Positions 9,208 to 18,055 are shown, counted from the stretch's first letter. The stretch is 30,557 nucleotides of DNA from Agathobaculum hominis (GCF_014288055.1 NZ_JACOPK010000014.1:1-30557); one strand, 5' to 3'. Program-made: numbers and translations. Notes: generated from the sequence alone by a model not told the origin.

Positions 9208-10203
9208 ATGGGAGAAGCACTTGAAATAGCAAAGGTATTAGTAGCCCCAACCACGAAGTTGATTGAAATGGTTGGACAAGCAATCGGTACGGCATATGAA
9301 CCCCGACAAAAGCGAAAACTTGCCGATGCTACAGCATACGAAATAAGTGTTATTGGGGAAGCAATGCGGAATGCCGCTGATGTACCTATCGTTTATGACA
9401 AAAATGGTGTAGTAATAAACTCGGAAGATTTTAATCGACTAATGCAAAGAACCGGAACTAGATTAGCCCTTCAGGAAGCAACGAAACAGTTAAATATAGA
9501 AAATATTATTGACAATGCTTATGAGATATTAGAGAAGGAAGAAAAGTGCTCTGATGACCCTGTGGAACAAGGATGGATAAATAGGTTTTTTGATTCTGTT
9601 GCAGGTATTTCAGATGAGGATTTACAAAATCTTTGGGGCAAAGTGTTAGCAGGTGAAATTAAACAACCAAATTCATACTCCCTCCGCACATTGGACACAT
9701 TGAAGAATATTTCAAAACATGAAGCAGAATTGTTTCAAAAAATAGCACCATTTATTCTCGAAAGGAATAGCAGTTTCTTTCTGCCATCGTCCAACGAGTT
9801 ACTAGAAAAATACAATATTGCCTATAGAGACATAATGATTTTGGACGAATGCGGTTTAATTAACTCTGGCGGCTTTGTCTCTCTCAATCTGTCGGTGTCT
9901 AATACAAAGCCTGAGTTTATGTACAATAAAACAAAATTGGTGATGGTATATGGCACAAAATCAGATGAAAACGTCATTTCTATTGGGGAATTTGAATTGA
10001 CAAGGGCAGGAAAAGAATTATTTGCTTTATTGGATAGTATTCCCAATGATGAATATGTGGTTGATTTTGCAGATGAAGTTGAAAAAGAGAACCACGGTTC
10101 GGTGAAAATATCCATATATCAGATAAATTCCATAGAAGAAGCTCAAATCAATTATCAATTAACCGCTTTACACACGTTTCCTATAAATAGCGAAGAAAAG
10201 TAA
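9208..10203 (+). CDS. DUF2806 protein embedded in the restriction operon
   Basis: A 331-residue protein with the features I associate with DUF2806: a helical N-terminal half and a central conserved block around residues 115-165 (DPVEQGWINRFFDSVAGISD, then LWGKVLAGEI and SYSLRTLDTLKNIS). No catalytic motif or membrane segment is evident. Biochemical function is not established to my knowledge. The ATG at 9208 has GAGGTG upstream; an earlier TTG at 9190 would overlap hsdS but has no better signal. It lies between hsdS and hsdR, in the same operon, with low G+C like hsdS. Position inside the operon suggests an accessory defence or control role (inference). Confidence 0.8.
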   Translation: MGEALEIAKVLVAPTTKLIEMVGQAIGTAYEPRQKRKLADATAYEISVIGEAMRNAADVPIVYDKNGVVINSEDFNRLMQRTGTRLALQEATKQLNIENIIDNAYEILEKEEKCSDDPVEQGWINRFFDSVAGISDEDLQNLWGKVLAGEIKQPNSYSLRTLDTLKNISKHEAELFQKIAPFILERNSSFFLPSSNELLEKYNIAYRDIMILDECGLINSGGFVSLNLSVSNTKPEFMYNKTKLVMVYGTKSDENVISIGEFELTRAGKELFALLDSIPNDEYVVDFADEVEKENHGSVKISIYQINSIEEAQINYQLTALHTFPINSEEK

Positions 10204-10240
10204 ATCAACATTGTAATAATAGCATGTGAGGTGACACACA

Positions 10241-13200
10241 ATGACCAACTTTGATATTTTCGCTGCAAACCCGCAATTTGACCCTTTTGCCTCCGTTGCG
10301 GTTTCCGCTGAGCGGATTCTACATATCGATCCTTCTGCCTGCGTATTGAACTGCCGCAGGGCGATGGAGTTTGCCGTGAAGTGGATGTATTCCGTGGACA
10401 AGGCGCTGGTCATGCCTTATCAGGATTCTCTGGTGAGTCTCATGAATACCGAAGACTTCCGGGACATCGTGGGCGCGGACATCTGGCGGCGGATGGATCT
10501 GATCCGTCGCATGGGCAACAACGCCGCCCACACCGGCAAGAAAATCACCGAAGAGCAGGCGGCGCTGTGTCTGGAAAATCTCTATATTCTTCTGGATTTT
10601 GTGGCGTACTGCTACGGCGAGAACTACACCGAAGGACATTTCGACCATGCGCTGCTGACGCAGAAAAGCGAAGTTTCCGCCGAGCCGGTGCAGGAAGTGC
10701 CGGAGGTGGAGCTCGCCGCGCTGATGGCGGAAAACGCTGCGCTGAAGGAGGAACTCACCGCCCGTCGCGCCGAGCAGCAGCAGACCTATGTGCCAAAGCC
10801 CCTCGACCTGTCCGAATACAAGACCCGCAAGCTGTATATCGACACCATGCTCACAGATGCGGGCTGGACGGAGGGCAAGGACTGGCTGAACGAAGTCGAA
10901 CTGCCCGGTATGCCCAACAAATCCGAGGTCGGCTATGCGGACTATGTGCTCTACGGTGATGATGGACGCCCCTTGGCAGTGGTGGAGGCCAAGCGCACCT
11001 GCGTGGACGTAGCTAAGGGCCGCCAGCAGGCAAAGCTCTACGCCGATCTGTTGGAGAAAAAGTATCACCGCCGCCCGGTCATCTTCCTGACCAACGGCTT
11101 TGAGACCCGCATCACGGACAATCTGTATCCTGAGCGGAAATGTGCGGCCATTTACTCCAAACGTGATCTGGAGAAGCTCTTCAATCTCCAGAGTATGCGG
11201 ACGAGCCTGAAAAATGTCATGGTGGACCGCAAGATCGCCGGGCGCTACTATCAGGAGGGGGCAATCAAGGCTGCCTGCGACGCCTTTGCCCGGAACCGCC
11301 GCAAGGCGCTGCTGGTCATGGCCACCGGTTCCGGAAAAACGAGAACTGTCATCGCCCTATGCGATGTGCTGCTCCAACACGGCTGGGTGAAGAATATTCT
11401 CTTCCTTGCTGACCGCAACAGTCTGGTGACGCAGGCCAAGCGCAGCTTTGTGAATTTGCTGCCCGATCTCTCCGTTACCAATCTCTGCGAGGAGAAGGAC
11501 AACTACACAGCCCACTGTGTGTTTTCCACCTATCAGACCATGTACAATGTTATTGACAGCGTGCAGGATGAAGAGGGTAAGCTTTTCACCTGCGGACATT
11601 TCGATTTGGTCATCTGTGACGAAGCTCACCGCTCCGTTTACAACAAGTACCGGGATATTTTCAACTACTTTGATGCCCCGCTGGTGGGACTGACGGCCAC
11701 GCCCAAGGACGAGATCGACAAGAACACCTATGAGATATTTGAACTAGAAAACGGCGTACCCACCTATGGCTATGAACTGGCGCAGGCGGTGAAGGACGGG
11801 TATCTGGTGGATTTCCTATCGGTAGAGACGAAGCTGAAATTTATTGAACAGGGCATCGTTTACGATGAGCTTTCCGACGAGGACAAGCAGGCCTATGAGG
11901 ACACCTTCGAAGATGAAAACGGAGAATTACCGGAGCGCATTGCGTCCTCGGCGCTGAACGAATGGATTTTCAATGAAGACACCATCCGACAGGTACTGAA
12001 CACGCTGATGATCCACGGTCTGACCATCGACTACGGCAGTAAGCTGGGCAAAACGATCATCTTTGCAAAAAATCACACCCATGCGGAGAAAATCCTCGCG
12101 GTTTTCAATAAAGAATACCCGCACCTTCCCGGCTTTGCCAAGGTCATTGATAACTATATGACTTACGCCCAGAGCGCGATTGACGAGTTCTCCGATCCGA
12201 AAAAGCTGCCGCAAATCGCCATTTCCGTGGATATGCTGGACACCGGCATCGACGTGCCGGAGGTGCTGAATCTGGTGTTCTTTAAAAAGGTCATGAGCAA
12301 AGCGAAGTTCTGGCAGATGATTGGGCGTGGCACCCGTCTGTGTCCGGGGCTGATGGATGGTAAGGATAAGGACAAGTTCTATATTTTTGACTTCTGCGGC
12401 AACTTTGAGTTCTTTCGCATGAACAAGGGCAGACCTACCGCCAATATGATCGCCCTGCAAGGCGCAATCTTTCATCTGAAGGCCCAAATTGCCTTCAAAT
12501 TGCAGGACTTGGCGTATCAGACAACGGATCTGATTGCCTTCCGCAAGACGCTGGTGGAGGACATGGTGCGCAAGGTGCGGGAACTGAACAAAGAGAACTT
12601 TGCTGTCCGCCAGCATTTAAAATATGTAGAGCGGTATGCAGAACCGGACAGCTATAGCGCTCTGACCTATGAGGATACCTTGCTCATAGGTCAAGAGCTT
12701 GCGCCGCTTATTACACCGGAAGAGGACGATGCCAAAGCGCTGCGGTTCGACGCGCTGCTATACGGCATCGAGCTTGCGTACCTGGCGGGAAAGAAGTATG
12801 GCAAGGCGCGGAGCGATCTGTTTAAAAAGGTCTCTGCCGTTGCAGCTGTGGCAAATATTCCGGAGATCATGGTGCAGGCTGAGCTGATTGACAAGATTTT
12901 GCATACGGACTATGTGGAGACCGCCGGAATCAATGAATTTGAGTACATCCGGGAGAATCTGCGCGACCTCATCAAGTATATTCCGGTCAGTAAAGTGCGC
13001 TATGATACGAATTTTGATGACGAAATTCTGTCTGTGGACTGGAAAGAATCTGAGCTGGAAAACGACGATCTGAAGAACTACAAGGCCAAGGCGGAATTCT
13101 ACGTGCGTCAGCACATGAATGACGCCGTTATTGCCAAACTAAAGGGTAATGTCCCTTTGACTGTGGAAGATGTGCAGGCGTTGGAGAAAGCACTCTGGAG

Positions 13201-13534
13201 CGAGGTCGGTACGAAACAGGATTATGTGGCTGAGTACGGCCAGAAGCCGCTGGGCGAGTTCGTGCGAGAAATCGTCGGGGTTGACATGAACGCGGCAAAG
13301 GAGGCGTTTGCGCAGTATCTGAACGATGCCAGCTTGGACAGCAGGCAGATTTACTTCGTAAACCAGATTGTGGAGTACATTGTTCATAACGGCATGATGA
13401 AAGATATGTCCGTTTTGCAGGAAGCACCGTTTACCGACTACGGCAGCATCGTGGAAGTGTTCACAGACCTGTCCGTGTGGGCAGGCATCCGACAGGCGAT
13501 TGAACGGGTCAATGCCAATGCGCTGGCGGCGTGA
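10241..13534 (+). CDS. hsdR: Type I restriction-modification system, restriction subunit HsdR
   Basis: HsdR is the ATP-driven translocase and nuclease of type I systems. The 1097 residues contain, in order: an N-terminal DUF4145-like helical domain (about 15-125), a PD-(D/E)xK nuclease (Asp234 in YADYVLYG, then Glu249-Ala-Lys251), a superfamily 2 helicase with Walker A ATGSGKT at 361-367, DEAH starting at Asp460, LTATPKDE, and motif VI QMIGRGTRL, then a long C-terminal domain of the EcoEI_R type that docks on the methylase. All key residues are present, so it should be active. GTGAGGTGAC precedes the ATG, 37 bp after the DUF2806 gene. Confidence 0.97.
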   Translation: MTNFDIFAANPQFDPFASVAVSAERILHIDPSACVLNCRRAMEFAVKWMYSVDKALVMPYQDSLVSLMNTEDFRDIVGADIWRRMDLIRRMGNNAAHTGKKITEEQAALCLENLYILLDFVAYCYGENYTEGHFDHALLTQKSEVSAEPVQEVPEVELAALMAENAALKEELTARRAEQQQTYVPKPLDLSEYKTRKLYIDTMLTDAGWTEGKDWLNEVELPGMPNKSEVGYADYVLYGDDGRPLAVVEAKRTCVDVAKGRQQAKLYADLLEKKYHRRPVIFLTNGFETRITDNLYPERKCAAIYSKRDLEKLFNLQSMRTSLKNVMVDRKIAGRYYQEGAIKAACDAFARNRRKALLVMATGSGKTRTVIALCDVLLQHGWVKNILFLADRNSLVTQAKRSFVNLLPDLSVTNLCEEKDNYTAHCVFSTYQTMYNVIDSVQDEEGKLFTCGHFDLVICDEAHRSVYNKYRDIFNYFDAPLVGLTATPKDEIDKNTYEIFELENGVPTYGYELAQAVKDGYLVDFLSVETKLKFIEQGIVYDELSDEDKQAYEDTFEDENGELPERIASSALNEWIFNEDTIRQVLNTLMIHGLTIDYGSKLGKTIIFAKNHTHAEKILAVFNKEYPHLPGFAKVIDNYMTYAQSAIDEFSDPKKLPQIAISVDMLDTGIDVPEVLNLVFFKKVMSKAKFWQMIGRGTRLCPGLMDGKDKDKFYIFDFCGNFEFFRMNKGRPTANMIALQGAIFHLKAQIAFKLQDLAYQTTDLIAFRKTLVEDMVRKVRELNKENFAVRQHLKYVERYAEPDSYSALTYEDTLLIGQELAPLITPEEDDAKALRFDALLYGIELAYLAGKKYGKARSDLFKKVSAVAAVANIPEIMVQAELIDKILHTDYVETAGINEFEYIRENLRDLIKYIPVSKVRYDTNFDDEILSVDWKESELENDDLKNYKAKAEFYVRQHMNDAVIAKLKGNVPLTVEDVQALEKALWSEVGTKQDYVAEYGQKPLGEFVREIVGVDMNAAKEAFAQYLNDASLDSRQIYFVNQIVEYIVHNGMMKDMSVLQEAPFTDYGSIVEVFTDLSVWAGIRQAIERVNANALAA

Positions 13535-13562
13535 ATGCGGTGGAAGATAGGGGGCTGAAAGA

Positions 13563-14573
13563 ATGAATGCACAAGAACGAGAAGCGTTCTGGAAAACTTT
13601 ATGCGCATTACCCGGACTTGACCTATCACAGGATGCAAAACAACTGATGGCAGCGATACGGTTTCCGAAACTTTTATTTCGCTATCGTCCTGTCAATCTT
13701 AATAGCTTGGAAGCACTTCGTACAAATAGGCTCTATTTTTCTTCGGCAAACTATTATGACGATCCCTTTGATACATTTTTACATATTGATATTGACTCTA
13801 TTCACCAAGAACTTCTGACGGCATTTCAAACTCGTGAAAGCACAGAAGCAGTCACAGAAGGTGTCAAGGACATTCTTGGCGGCATGCTGACTGAAGAGCA
13901 GAAAGCCTTTTTTACAGCTGACAATGTGACAAAGATGCTTTCAAATGGACTCGTCGAAAATTTTCTTAGTTCTGCGCTTGCATTGCGAGATGAGATAAAG
14001 AAAGACACTTGGTCTATTTGCTTTTCCGAGAATGGTTTTAATGAGGTTCTCTGGCTAAAATACGCAGACCAACACAGAGGCTTTGTTCAGATTTATGATC
14101 TTGAAAAGAAAGAAAACTATTTATGCGGGAAACAGGAAAAATGTCAAAACTGTGGAATCAAAAATTTCGGCACACCGTTATATCCCATCTACTATTCGAA
14201 CGCTCCGTATAATGCTACTAATTTCGCAAAACTTGTAATGCTGAACAAGATCGGCGAAATTTCTGATACGACAATTTCCAAATATCTGTATGATAGCGTG
14301 GGGAATGGTACATGGGAAAGAGAAAGAACAACGCTGATCAAGAGGAAATGCCATGAATACGATGAAGAATGGCGTATGATAACTGCTTGCCCAATGAAGC
14401 CGCCAGTTATGATGGAATGGATTCCAAGCGGAATTATCCTGGGTTTAAGAATGGGAGTAAAGGAAGAAAATCTTGTTGTCAGCATGGCAAGAGAAGCTGG
14501 AATCAAAGATATTTATAAATCGATCATTGATTCAAAAAACAGGCTAAATGCCGTACCAGTGACACCTAAGTAG
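13563..14573 (+). CDS. DUF2971 family protein
   Basis: The 336-residue product matches the DUF2971 pattern: an N-terminal LFRYRPVNLNSLEALRTNRL followed by the LYFSSANYYDDPFD block, a central SICFSENGFNEVLWLKYADQ, and a late KRKCHEYDEEWRM. A C-x2-C pair (KCQNCG, about residues 199-204) could bind a metal. Members are commonly seen among defence genes; a definite activity is not established to my knowledge. AGGGGGC lies before the ATG, 28 bp after hsdR. Its lower G+C than hsdR suggests a separate origin. It is the last gene of the operon, followed by a stem-loop at 14625. Confidence 0.85.
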   Translation: MNAQEREAFWKTLCALPGLDLSQDAKQLMAAIRFPKLLFRYRPVNLNSLEALRTNRLYFSSANYYDDPFDTFLHIDIDSIHQELLTAFQTRESTEAVTEGVKDILGGMLTEEQKAFFTADNVTKMLSNGLVENFLSSALALRDEIKKDTWSICFSENGFNEVLWLKYADQHRGFVQIYDLEKKENYLCGKQEKCQNCGIKNFGTPLYPIYYSNAPYNATNFAKLVMLNKIGEISDTTISKYLYDSVGNGTWERERTTLIKRKCHEYDEEWRMITACPMKPPVMMEWIPSGIILGLRMGVKEENLVVSMAREAGIKDIYKSIIDSKNRLNAVPVTPK

Positions 14574-14624
14574 TGCAAAGGCGCGTATAACAATTACCCT
14601 TACTAACCCTATTGACACAAAGAA

Positions 14625-14665
14625 AATCGCCCGAATCCGTTGCGCTGCAATAGATTCGGGCGATT
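14625..14665. terminator. Perfect 13-bp stem-loop between convergent genes
   Basis: AATCGCCCGAATC (14625-14637) pairs with GATTCGGGCGATT (14653-14665) around a 15-base loop. On the minus strand the hairpin is followed by TTTCTTTG. It lies between the end of the defence operon and a convergent small gene and likely terminates both. Confidence 0.65.
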
Positions 14666-14707
14666 CGTTTCCATGATTCATCCCTCTCGGATACCTACGG
14701 TCGCCAT

Positions 14708-15079
14708 TCATATTTTCGTCATTATGTACTCCCCCCACCCCTGCCTCTTAGCCAAATCATCCATCGCTGCGCAGAACCGCTCCCACCGTGCCAATGTTAT
14801 CTGTGACGGATTGACATTGTGGATGCCCACGATATCACCGCACTGCGGAACGATATAGCTGTTGCCCTCGGTCAGCAGAAGAAGCCGCGCACGCATGGCG
14901 CCTTCTTCGCCGATAGCCTGCAGGTAATCTCCGTCGTCCAGAATACGGAAAAGCGGTGCGAACTTATGCTTTTGCAGGCGGAATCGTTCGGACTTCACGA
15001 TGTTGTCCCCAAATGTATGCCCGCCCATGATTTTAGGCTGTTTCTGAGAACCAAACGGGTTTCTATCTGTTAATGCCAT
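14708..15079 (-). CDS. Small hypothetical protein
   Basis: A 123-residue frame with plausible composition: a basic N-terminal third, then helical and hydrophobic segments (MRARLLLLTEG) and a tryptophan-containing C-terminal helix (ARWERFCAAMDDLAKRQGWG). AGGAG lies about 13 bases before the ATG, which is a little far. I recognise no family. It converges on the DUF2971 gene and shares the stem-loop at 14625-14665 as terminator. It sits between the defence operon and the resolvase fragment, so it may be part of the same inserted segment. Confidence 0.55.
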   Translation of the reverse strand: MALTDRNPFGSQKQPKIMGGHTFGDNIVKSERFRLQKHKFAPLFRILDDGDYLQAIGEEGAMRARLLLLTEGNSYIVPQCGDIVGIHNVNPSQITLARWERFCAAMDDLAKRQGWGEYIMTKI

Positions 15080-15131
15080 TTATGCTCTGATGCTCCTTAT
15101 TACAATGATACGGTCGATGGACCGTCCTGTC

Positions 15132-15290
15132 ACCCACTTGAATTTCCGTGAAGACTGTCCGCCCAAGTTCAACACCGGACAGCTTGACCATGCAATCATT
15201 CTGCTTATCGACCATTCGCATACACAAATCGTCAAACTGTCCATTATCAGCAAGTCCACGCTCATCCACAAGAAAAAACGGAGAGGCACT
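15132..15290 (+). pseudogene. Serine resolvase C-terminal fragment
   Basis: The frame here encodes NFREDCPPKFNTGQLDHAI and then SKSTLIHKKKRR, matching the C-terminal region of the intact resolvase at 3370-3981 (NFREGRPPKFDAEQLDHAM and SKSTLIREKKRR). DNA similarity is also obvious, including a 20-base identical run that encodes the ISKSTLI part of the helix-turn-helix. The catalytic domain with its serine is missing, and flanking codons no longer match, so it cannot be active. It is oriented opposite to the intact gene. Confidence 0.85.
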
Positions 15291-15502
15291 TTGATTTACA
15301 AACGACAAAGGTCAACTATTATTATTGTCGATATTCTGCAACGTCAGCATTTATAAACATTGACCAGAATAACATTTGCTGTTAAATCGAGCGTGTGAGA
15401 AAAACTCTGTAAATAAGATTCTTCTATGATAATTAAGGGCGATGAGCTTATGGATTAGGCTTGTCGCTTTTGTCTTATATATAACAGTTGTATGCAGATA
15501 TA

Positions 15503-15536
15503 TCAAGAGCAGGCGGTTTCCCGCCTGTCTTCTTGA
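15503..15536. terminator. Stem-loop before the repeat array
   Basis: CAGGCGG (15510-15516) pairs with CCGCCTG (15521-15527) around TTTC, and TCAAGA/TCTTGA (15503-15508, 15531-15536) extends the stem across a small internal loop. The strand after the stem is T-rich. It separates the decayed resolvase area from the array. Confidence 0.45.
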
Positions 15537-15579
15537 CCGGTCTTCCAATTATTCAGGTAAACGTCCTTCGTACATATGC

Positions 15580-16351
15580 ACCTACACAAATAATGTACCC
15601 CCCTCTGCAAGAGGAATCTTTTCGTAACAACCAATTTGGTCATTTCCGGTGAATTGCTTCCGTCCCATGGGTGCACGATCTGTGTAGATACCCTACATTA
15701 TTTGTGTAGGGTGTGCTTTGAGATACCTCTTTTGAATAGCATTAATTATTCGTGGAATGTGCCATTCTCGCGTATTTAATCGTTACAGAGATTGATATTG
15801 TTCAAAATTTCATTTCAGATAAGAGAAGGTATCTACACAAATAATGTACCCCTCTGCAAGAAAAATCTTTGCGTAACAACCAAATTTGTCATTCTCGTTG
15901 ATTAGTGCCCGTCCTATGGGCGCACAATCTGTGTAGATACCCTACATTATTTGTGTATGGTGTGTTTTGAGAGGCTTCATTTTAAAGGCATATTATATTC
16001 ACGAAATGTGCTATTCTGCCGCATTGATTCATTCCAGAGGTTGATATTGTTCAGAATTATGTTCCGGATAAAAGGAGGTATCTACACAAATAATGTACCT
16101 CCCCTGCGACAATGATTCTTGCGAAACCACCAATTTGGTCATTCCCGCTGCATTGCGCTCGTCCCAGGGGGTGCACGATTTGTGTAGATACCCTACATTA
16201 TTTGTGTAGGGTGTGTTCTGAGAGACCTCTCTTGAAAGGCATATTTTATTCGTGAAATATACTATTTTGTCGTATTCATTTATTTTGGCGATTGATAATA
16301 TTCAGAATTATGTTTCGGATAAAAACAGGTATCTACACAAATAATACACCC
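15580..16351. repeat. Tandem array of three ~250-bp repeats with inverted recombination-like sites
   Basis: Three units begin at 15582, 15833 and 16082, with a partial fourth at 16333, giving periods of 251, 249 and 251 bp. Each unit starts with an L site, CTACACAAATAATGTA, and about 111 bp further on carries the inverse R site, TACATTATTTGTGTAG. R reads CCCTACA, TTATTTG, TGTAGGG: two 7-bp inverted arms around a 7-bp spacer (15691-15711, 16191-16211, and 15940-15960 with one arm mismatch). L has the same spacer in reverse orientation. R is also preceded by GTGTAGATACC, the inverse of the GGTATCTACAC that opens units 2-4, so L can pair with either of two partners. No coding frame is present. 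The array lies directly downstream of a tyrosine recombinase gene. Confidence 0.9.
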
Positions 16352-16391
16352 CGGCCTGAACGACTGAGCTGTATCTAAACATAGCCGCTGC

Positions 16392-17411
16392 CTAAAGATT
16401 ACGAATATAATTCGTGATCGCGGTGTCCTCGCGGCTGTGGCCGAGCGCGATGCTGATGATGCCGACCGCACGGCGGTCAAGGCGTTTTCTGCGCTCACTC
16501 CCGCGGCAGATATAAATTTCGGAGCGGTATTTTCCGTCGGAACATCGTATCTTTTTGCGGTAATCCAGCTGTTCGATCGGCCGCGCGTACTGCCTGTAAA
16601 TGCTGGTCGCGTAGTCCGCGCGATAACCATGGACGTCGCAGTTTGAGCTGACATACTGCCACACTTTTTCGCTCGGCAGCGTGGCTTTCATGCGCTGCAC
16701 GACCGCATCTATGTGCGGCCCGACGATAGGCGACAAGCGCGTTTTGCCGCCTTTATCACGGCGATGCAGGATGAAATAATCCTGCTCCGGAAAGGTTTTC
16801 AAACCCACAAGCAGTGCTTCCGCGAGCGCTTCATTACCTGCTTCCTGCGCTTCGGTGAATGCCGTTTCGGCCTTTGCGCGGTCGAATAAGTCACTGCCTG
16901 TCAGCCGCTCCAGCACGTTGCGGCGGAAGCCGCAGGCCTTGCAGAAATTGATTAACTCCTCATTTGCTTTCTCTGAAAAATGCGCGTCGCGCTTTTTTGC
17001 TCCGCGGCTGCGCGTGATATTTTCCTTTAATCTTCTCGGCGGCTGAAAGCGATTTTCATCGTCAGCTTTAATGCCGTACAGCTTATTCAGCGCGGCTTCT
17101 TCGGTTTGAATTGTCCATGCGGAAAGTCCTTTATCCACGCGGGTTTGCAGCCATTCCGGCACAAATTCTTCTGCTTTTTTCAGCGTTTTGACTTCGGGAT
17201 GTTCTTTCTGAATCCATTTGATAAAATATTTTATGTGCTTGAAGTACGTCTGGTAGGTCGAAAAGCTGTAAATTTTTCTCGCGAATTCCTCCGGATTTTC
17301 TATCTTGTCGATGCGTTTGCTGTCACCAAACGCTTGCATTTTTTTCAGTCTGTCATACGCTTGTTGATGCAATGTACGGCCAGCTTTTCCGTCTTTTTTC
17401 TTGTGTCCCAT
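16392..17411 (-). CDS. Tyrosine recombinase/integrase
   Basis: A 339-residue site-specific recombinase with the full catalytic set in order: Arg163 (ACGFR), Lys223 in the beta-hairpin (DKGGKTRL), His261-x-x-Arg264 (HGYR), His325 (ALGH) and nucleophile Tyr335 near the C terminus (ITNYIRN). The first about 130 residues form the core-binding region, with a basic start (GHKKKDGKAG). I prefer the ATG at 17411, which has AAGGGA upstream; an ATG at 17438 would add nine residues but has no ribosome binding site. The 250-bp repeat array lies just beyond its stop codon and a hairpin cluster precedes it. It could integrate the plasmid, resolve multimers, or rearrange the array; the sequence does not decide between these. 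Confidence 0.92.
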   Translation of the reverse strand: MGHKKKDGKAGRTLHQQAYDRLKKMQAFGDSKRIDKIENPEEFARKIYSFSTYQTYFKHIKYFIKWIQKEHPEVKTLKKAEEFVPEWLQTRVDKGLSAWTIQTEEAALNKLYGIKADDENRFQPPRRLKENITRSRGAKKRDAHFSEKANEELINFCKACGFRRNVLERLTGSDLFDRAKAETAFTEAQEAGNEALAEALLVGLKTFPEQDYFILHRRDKGGKTRLSPIVGPHIDAVVQRMKATLPSEKVWQYVSSNCDVHGYRADYATSIYRQYARPIEQLDYRKKIRCSDGKYRSEIYICRGSERRKRLDRRAVGIISIALGHSREDTAITNYIRNL

Positions 17412-17498
17412 ATAAAAATTTCCCTTACTGTATCTCATTTTTTGATGTTAAAACTTTAGCCGCCCTTTGAAAAAATCATCGGGCACGCACTCTTTTTT

Positions 17499-17569
17499 GC
17501 TCTTTGAGCGAGGTCTTATGCACGACCTCAAGGCACTTTTTTACGTCTTATGCACGACGGGAAGCTTCT
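17499..17569. repeat. Cluster of small hairpins with a shared loop upstream of the recombinase
   Basis: GCTC-TTT-GAGC (17499-17509) is followed by GAGGTC-TTATGCAC-GACCTC (17510-17529) and CGTC-TTATGCAC-GACG (17554-17569). The last two have different stems but the same eight-base loop, as part of a 14-bp direct repeat spaced 42 bp apart (17513 and 17555), which is four helical turns. T-runs follow each hairpin on the plus strand. Candidates are recombinase accessory sites, operators, or structured RNA. Confidence 0.6.
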
Positions 17570-17629
17570 TTTTTCAGCGCTTCTAAACTGATCTGTTTTA
17601 TTAAATTCTGACTGTTCTTTTTAGCTGTC

Positions 17630-17677
17630 GAGATAGCGTTGAGTCGCTATCTCACCGGTACTTTTACGGCGTACCGG
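17630..17677. repeat. Two adjacent perfect hairpins
   Basis: GAGATAGCG (17630-17638) pairs with CGCTATCTC (17645-17653), and directly after it CCGGTAC (17655-17661) pairs with GTACCGG (17671-17677). Back-to-back hairpins of this size occur in replication and transfer origins and in structured leaders. Between here and 17828 I see nothing else with structure or coding character. Confidence 0.5.
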
Positions 17678-17828
17678 GCACGTTTTTACGTTGGTTTTCT
17701 CTCCTGCATTGTTGATGATTACTTTGTATTTTTCTACGATTCAGCAATAATTTTTCACGGATTTGGTTCGGATACTTCCTTTCTTTTTAAACATCGAGAA
17801 ACTTTTTATGGGACAATCTATATATAAA

Positions 17829-17864
17829 AAGACCCCTGCCAGATCATACTCTGACAGAGGTCTT
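17829..17864 (-). terminator. Terminator for minus-strand transcription from the ATPase/TOPRIM operon
   Basis: On the minus strand AAGACC and GGTCTT form the outer stem, with an inner CTG.CAGA/TCTG.CAG pairing, followed by a T-run (complement of 17826-17830). It lies about 240 bp after the TOPRIM gene. Confidence 0.65.
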
Positions 17865-17993
17865 GAACTTTAATTTTAGATACAGTATTCCTATTATGGA
17901 ACAAAGGAAACATTGCTCATTAAAAGAGCTAAGACAGACTTTATACATATATTATACAATATTTCCAATTGAAAGGCAAGTATTTCCCTCAAA

Positions 17994-18055
17994 GATAACC
18001 TGTGAAAATAGCAGGTTATCAGTTTACCCGTTCATAAAAAACGGGTAAACTGATA
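17994..18055. repeat. Overlapping pair of perfect inverted repeats
   Basis: GATAACCTG (17994-18002) pairs with CAGGTTATC (18012-18020). TATCAGTTTACCCGTT (18017-18032) pairs with AACGGGTAAACTGATA (18040-18055), a 16-bp perfect stem with a 7-base loop. The two share the four bases 18017-18020, so they cannot both form completely. The spot is 50 bp after the TOPRIM stop codon. It may be a terminator without a strong T-tract or a protein or replication site. Confidence 0.55.

Noticed and set aside
15580..16351. CRISPR array
   Set aside because: Repeats are about 250 bp long, similar over their whole length and only three in number; there are no short identical repeats with unique spacers and no cas genes.
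15580..16351. Integron cassette array
   Set aside because: The units contain no coding frames, and the sites lack the recognisable attC core next to a typical integrase; the paired inverted sites fit a simple recombinase or binding-site array better.
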